From Rhypophila decipiens (taxonomy: Eukaryota > Ascomycota > Sordariomycetes > Sordariales > Naviculisporaceae), in the NCBI GenBank assembly GCA_033297075.1, contig MU858060.1, positions 62,001 through 126,000 on the forward strand: a DNA stretch of 64,000 nt. The letters run 5' to 3'. The first letter of the stretch is position 1; every line of letters starts with the position of its first letter. The position numbers were made by a program, and so were the translations under genes. The notes under the pieces are model-generated. The model ran no database searches and had not been told where the DNA came from. It saw nothing but the letters and a program-made list of their open reading frames with translations. Of this stretch, positions 59,515 through 64,000 are shown piece after piece.

Positions 59515-60033
59515 TTTGGAATAACCTCGTTCTGAGGCAAATTCTACTCTGTTGAATTGAGATGACTTTGGATGCTTTTGTTTACGATGGATTGAGTATT
59601 GTGGTCGAGCTGTGAGAAGCACTGAGTTAGTGACGTAATTGGCTAGCTGCCCGAGCTGTGCAGGAGTCCACTGCGCTGCAAGGCTGGCATGCCGCTGTCA
59701 ACCGGCCCCAGCCTTCAGCAGCTTGGCCCACAACCCCAACCCTCTTCTCGATGACCCCACCCCACCTCTGCCAAGCAAACGCGTCCCTCACGCGTTCCCT
59801 GCATTCAAGCTCTCCTCCCAACTTCTTCCACTCCAAATGTTTTTGCATCCCACGCGTCTCCACAATTGTTAAGCCCTCACCCAAACCCAAACGAATTATA
59901 CTTCCGCCACCGTATACCGATTGCCGATTACCGATATGGTCTGCACGTTCAATTGATCCCCATCTTGACGCCGAAATCTTCTGAGAACACATCCGTCTCT
60001 CAAGAATCAACCGGTTGCACCATCGTCGACAGG
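59515..60033. other. Divergent promoter, FUN14 gene and charged protein
   Basis: 519 bp, C-rich on the plus strand from 59690 to 59880. No RNA gene or repeat recognised. Confidence 0.45.
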
Positions 60034-62091
60034 ATGCCTCGGCCTGTACGAACGCGAAAAGCTTCGCGCGTCCCGTCCCAGAGAGAATCGTCAGCAACAC
60101 CCGCCCCCATCACCAAAAAGCCGGCCACAGCGCCCGCACCGAACCCGAGCAGTGATATCTACAGTGTTAGCGAGGAGGAGAAAGAACGCCAGAGAAAACG
60201 CGCCGAGGCCCGACGAACGCAGCAGAGCAATGATGTCCACGATGTTAGCGAGAAGGAGAAAGAACGCGTCGAGGCGCGACAGACACTACTCGAGTTGAAC
60301 CCGGAGCGAGTGAATGCGCTGGAGGACGTTAGACGGAAACGTGACACCGCCATGGACAAGCTGGCCAACATCTCCAGCACAACCAAAGACGCCGATAGCG
60401 GATCCGCAGACGTTCTGGACAGCCCTGCCATCGAGCTCAGCCGTAGAGAGGATGTGTCGATCGCGGGGCCGGCTAGGAGGGTCACGGATGTATCGGGGCT
60501 GGATTTGGATGACAGCACGTTTGGGAATCTGGATGACAGTCTGGAAGACAGTCAACACGCAATCGAAGACACCCGAAGCGGCTACCGGTCTACTGATACC
60601 TCTTCGTTCAACATCAATCTGTTCAAACGCAGACCCCGACAGTCGAGTATCGTCGGTAAGGACGACGCGCCCATCCGACCGAGCAGCAGAGGCCAGAACA
60701 CACCGAGCATCAGTTCTCACCTGAACTTGAGTCTTTTCAAGAGACGTGCCCGCGAGCCCAGTATCCTCGGAACAGCACAGAAAGATCGCTCCACACGACC
60801 AGCCTCGAGGGCGACTTCTGTAGCTTCACGCACCTCACGGACTTCACGCAATGGAGATGTCACGGGCGATGAGGACTCGGGACCAGAGGACGAGTCCACG
60901 CCTCTCAACCTAGCCAAACGACGCTCAAGCGCCGCAACAGGAGCCGACATGACCATCGAGATGTCCCCTACCTTGCCCTCACGCAAGCGCAAGTCACTGG
61001 ATGATGCGGAGAATGGAAGGGAAAAGCGGCCAGCCTTGGAACAGGGAGCAGCAGAAGCGGCCGAAGAAGAGGAGGTAATCCACCAGTCCATCGAGATGGA
61101 CAACGCACCAATGATTCCATCGACTCCCCTGAACCGCTCAATAAGCGACCATCTCTCTTCACCACCGCAGACAATCTTTGACCCGAACGATCCAGACATG
61201 GCACCCCCAGCAAGCAGCAGTTCTTCCGAGGGAGGCAGTCCCGTCGTATGGCCCAGCCTCGACACCCTCGCACGCAGGAATTATCATCACAACAGCAAGC
61301 GAAGTGCACCAGTCCATAAAACACCCGAGCTCGAAGCCGATGATCACTCGTCTGTCTTGTCCTCGCCCCCATCATTGACACACTCACCCAACTATAATGT
61401 CCGACCCAGAGCCGCCAAAGCTGCTGCTCCTCCGAAAAAGAAGGCCGCACCAAAACCGCCCGTGACAACATCAGCGGACCTGACGTCCCTTTTGCCCCAA
61501 AGACAGAGCAAGAAAAGGGCGAGCAGGAAGAACAAAGATCCGTTTGAGATGGAGGATAGCGAGGTTGAGGCCGAGCAGGGTTCAGAGACTGAAGCCGGCG
61601 AAGGAGATGAACTGTCCGTCTATGTGGATCCTAGGACTGCCGCTCGTAGGAGACGAGTTGCGCAGGCGGGATCTGCTAACAAGTCTGCGAATGCGAAATC
61701 TGGGAGTGCAAGCAAGGGCAGAGGTTCATCGAGCAAAAAGTCAAAGGGCAAAGGAAAAGAGGTCGAGATCACCACGCCTGTCAGGGGCGGCAGGAACAGG
61801 AATAAGAATAAGCCAGTCAAGACTTATGGATCGCAGCAGGATGAGGGGGGCGAGATTGTCGTGGCTACTGATGATGATCATGATGATGACGGCCAGGAGG
61901 GCGAGGAGAACGAGGAGGCAGAGGCAGAGGAAGACCAACGAAGTGGTAGCCCCGAGGAGACGAGCCAGATGATGCTCGATCGTCTTGGGGAGGAGCTCCA
62001 GGCTGCGAAGAAGAAGTTTAAGGAGGTTGACAAGTGGGAACTGTCGTTTGAGGAGGTTGACAGGAGTAGTTCTCCTGTTGATGGGCGGTGA
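60034..62091 (+). CDS. Charged, disordered protein with repeated FKRR motif, unknown function
   Basis: Intronless, 685 aa from the Met at 60034 (MPRPVRTRKASR). The frame is open further up to 59866, but the upstream part looks untranslated. It is basic and acidic by turns, with many Ser, Lys, Glu and nuclear-localisation-like clusters. A helical charged stretch lies at about 47-110 (EEEKERQRKRAEARR). A motif repeats near residues 191 (FNINLFKRRPRQSSIVG) and 229 (LNLSLFKRRAREPSILG), with a weaker third copy near 289 (LNLAKRRSS). The C-terminus has a Ser/Lys-rich and then Asp/Glu-rich tract and a short helix ending in ELSFEEVD. Composition suggests a nuclear or chromatin-associated protein. No family recognised. 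Confidence 0.8.
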   Translation: MPRPVRTRKASRVPSQRESSATPAPITKKPATAPAPNPSSDIYSVSEEEKERQRKRAEARRTQQSNDVHDVSEKEKERVEARQTLLELNPERVNALEDVRRKRDTAMDKLANISSTTKDADSGSADVLDSPAIELSRREDVSIAGPARRVTDVSGLDLDDSTFGNLDDSLEDSQHAIEDTRSGYRSTDTSSFNINLFKRRPRQSSIVGKDDAPIRPSSRGQNTPSISSHLNLSLFKRRAREPSILGTAQKDRSTRPASRATSVASRTSRTSRNGDVTGDEDSGPEDESTPLNLAKRRSSAATGADMTIEMSPTLPSRKRKSLDDAENGREKRPALEQGAAEAAEEEEVIHQSIEMDNAPMIPSTPLNRSISDHLSSPPQTIFDPNDPDMAPPASSSSSEGGSPVVWPSLDTLARRNYHHNSKRSAPVHKTPELEADDHSSVLSSPPSLTHSPNYNVRPRAAKAAAPPKKKAAPKPPVTTSADLTSLLPQRQSKKRASRKNKDPFEMEDSEVEAEQGSETEAGEGDELSVYVDPRTAARRRRVAQAGSANKSANAKSGSASKGRGSSSKKSKGKGKEVEITTPVRGGRNRNKNKPVKTYGSQQDEGGEIVVATDDDHDDDGQEGEENEEAEAEEDQRSGSPEETSQMMLDRLGEELQAAKKKFKEVDKWELSFEEVDRSSSPVDGR

Positions 62092-63003
62092 GCTACGGTA
62101 CCCATTGTTAAGGTGTTTTATGTTCTTTGGCCTATTGGGGATGGTAGATTGGGATGGAATGGAAGAACTTGCCAACTTGATTGGATGGTGTTGGGACGAC
62201 TTGAGCATGGGCTGGCACAAGGGGGTTTCTTTTATTCTCCTAAGTGTCTTTATTTTTACTGTTGATGTCTCTTTATTATTTTATGCCCAGCGTGGGAAAG
62301 CCGGCAATGAAGACGCAACGGCGCGGTTCATGGAGAAATGGCTCATGAAACCGTCTTGATAGAAACCTGTCTGGTTTAGTTTGGTCCGGTCTGAGGGAAT
62401 GGAATACTTTATGTTATGGCCTAGGCTGTTTGTTACTTGTCGGGGCACTCCAGATAATGAAACGGCTTGATATCTTTTTGGCACTGCAGCATCTTCAATT
62501 CTGGGTTTCATGACTTTTGCTTTTGAAAGCAGGTGCTGCTCCTTTGACCAGGCTTACGCTGTATGTAGTATTCCACTGTACTTTACACAAGGCGAGCAAG
62601 TAAGCTACACCCCATGCGTCAATAATAATAGAAGCCAACCCATTTATCGCTCCAATTCCTTATTCCCATGATCTCGCTTGCCTCTTGCCAACTCCTTTTT
62701 GTTTATCATGGCCCACAAAGCCCCCGACGCTCTCTATTACGCATTCGCTCTAGTTGTATCCCGTACTCCCAAGACAGTCAGATACCACATCTCTCCCCAA
62801 GTAAATATTCCTCAACACCAGCAATAAGTCAACTGACTGCCTGTCCATGTACTGACTGCCCGTCCATGTACTCGCTGTATGCTCCGTACTCCGTACCATC
62901 CATCCATCCATCCCATGGATATACCAACCGCCCAACCAACCCAATCATACCATCAGGTAGGTAGGTCAGGTAGGTACCCATCTCAAGCCAAAGAGCTAGG
63001 TAG
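62092..63003. other. Convergent 3' spacer with simple repeats
   Basis: Contains a 19-bp unit twice in tandem at 62832-62869, CCAT repeats near 62898-62916, GTAG/GTAGGT units near 62955-63000, and a TACTCCGTA motif at 62887-62895. No gene. Confidence 0.5.
62832..62869 (+). repeat. 19-bp tandem repeat, two copies
   Basis: ACTGACTGCCTGTCCATGT is followed directly by the same unit with one T to C change. Confidence 0.85.
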
Positions 63004-63842
63004 TTAGACCTTCATGGCCCACTGCTTGAGATATTCATAATCCGCCACATTATCATCCACACACTGACGAATCATCCTCGCCGCCTTTTCCCCGTATTTC
63101 TCGGCCCACTGCTTATTCTCTTCCTCCTCGGAAAGGATCTTCTACCGTGCAACAAAAGTTAGCTTTCTCTCCTCCCCCCCGTCAGAAGGTGTGGTATACA
63201 TACCGGCCCCCCAACCCTAGGTCTCAACTCGGTACTCCCCAGCGCATCCTCATGAAACCCCTTCCACTTCTCAAACGCATCTTTTGCTCGTTGTTGCCCA
63301 TCCTCGCTATCACCCCACTTTAACATCCCAGCGTCGTAGGGAATACCCACATCGTTACAGTACCGCTCGATGATCTCGGCAGGATGATCGAGTAAATCAT
63401 CGGCATCCACCACGGTGATTTTGATCTTTTGCCCGTCGACGATGTGGCTCTGGTGCACGATGTAATCGAAGAATCTGCGCAGCTCGGTGTATCCCGCTTC
63501 GGAAGGGAGGAACTCGTAGAAGCCTGTTATGGCGTCCAGGGGCGGGATCGTGCATCGGTAGTAGGAGGGGATTGCGCGGCGGGGGTGGCGGATTAAAAAG
63601 GTGTAGTGGAATTTGGAGAGGATCGAGGTGGGTAGGGTTGTTGGGTTTTTGTTATTTTGGGAGGTTCCGTTTGTGCTGCTGCCATTGGAATATCCGTTAG
63701 ATCCGTTCGTTCCGTTGGTGCTTCCGTTGGTGAGGTTTTCGCTATTGTCGAGATGGCGGAGGGAGGGTGCGATGTTTGTGGGTTTCTTGTCGGGGCTGAA
63801 GAGGTAGTAGATTATATCTTTGATGAAGAGGCGCTTTTCCTG
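63004..63842 (-). CDS. P-loop sulfotransferase-like protein, 5' part missing
   Basis: Two exons are clear: about 63842-63204 and 63141-63004, joined in phase (GGP-KILSEEEE) and ending QWAMKV. Together they give 258 residues of C-terminal sequence. FIKDIIYYLF, TFLIRHPRRAIPSYYR (the second sulfotransferase/PAPS-type block with Arg-His-Pro) and DADDLLDHPAEIIERYC match fungal proteins often labelled sulfotransferase-like or branched-chain-aminotransferase-like. The nucleotide-binding P loop should lie in exons further upstream, beyond or at the right edge of the window; I could not place the next exon. An Asn/Gly/Ser/Thr repeat (about 63655-63735) is inserted between two conserved blocks. The acceptor at 63843 could also be three bases on. 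Substrate unknown. Confidence 0.75.
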
Positions 63843-64000
63843 CTTTGGGGGAAAGAAGAAAATAAAGTCAGTCAGTGTGTGTCCGGTGGTCATGTCCAGA
63901 TGTTGGACCCTTTCAAGACCTCAGCTGTGCATGGACCAAAGTGAGAGGGCCATGGTAGTTTGTGAAAAGGGGGGGAGGCCAGCAACATGTAAACAAACCT
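63843..64000. other. Right edge, probably intron and upstream part of the sulfotransferase-like gene
   Basis: On the minus strand a branch-like CTGACTGAC and CCCCCAAAG precede the exon at 63842, so an intron ends here. The upstream exon is not resolved within the window. Confidence 0.4.

Overview
The window is nuclear DNA of a filamentous ascomycete (Pezizomycotina). This is shown by protein genes with several short introns (about 50-100 nt) carrying GT...AG ends and CTAAC/CTGAC branch sites, a dispersed single 5S rRNA gene, an intron-bearing nuclear tRNA-Leu, and fungal-type proteins throughout (Yak1, Hap5, Sec15, Kap122, Nbs1, Fcf2, FUN14). The class cannot be fixed from sequence alone; a Sordariomycete-like fungus is my guess. 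No bacterial operons, CRISPR arrays, viral genes or biosynthetic cluster are visible.

Layout. 1-8.4 kb is gene-poor, with three Pol III genes (5S rRNA, tRNA-Leu(AAG), tRNA-Thr(AGT)) around one membrane-anchored S33 peptidase-like gene. 8.4-24.3 kb holds a heavily glycosylated orphan membrane protein, nibrin (nbs1), a cytochrome b5-domain protein, a coiled-coil protein, a Caj1/Djp1-type J-protein and a UDP-rhamnose epimerase/reductase. 26.2-28 kb is a three-RRM protein of the Pub1/TIA-1 family. A 5.1 kb gene-free stretch follows, holding two strong hairpins and a 181-bp-period duplication, then yak1 (33.1-36.1 kb). 38.1-51.3 kb is dense in housekeeping genes: an RRM protein, sec15, hap5, fcf2, mitochondrial uS10m and mitochondrial TrpRS. 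51.7-52.1 kb is a MITE-like element 11 bp from the kap122 stop codon. 52.1-64 kb carries kap122, an aminopeptidase P, a 130-bp hairpin, a FUN14 protein, a repeat-bearing charged protein and the 3' part of a P-loop sulfotransferase-like gene.

The genes do not form one pathway. They cover independent housekeeping roles: DNA-break repair, transcription and mRNA binding, ribosome assembly, mitochondrial translation, secretion, nuclear import and proteolysis. Several pairs are divergent and probably share promoter space (b5/coiled-coil, RRM/sec15, hap5/fcf2, kap122/aminopeptidase P, FUN14/charged protein).

Exon borders were assembled by hand from splice signals, reading phase and family conservation; for every complete spliced model the exon lengths sum to a multiple of three. 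I see no convincing new multi-gene system. The best leads are non-coding: the MITE-like element, a 3'-UTR hairpin whose only mismatches are G-U pairs, a scattered TACGGAGTA motif, and a possible alternative C-terminus of Hap5.
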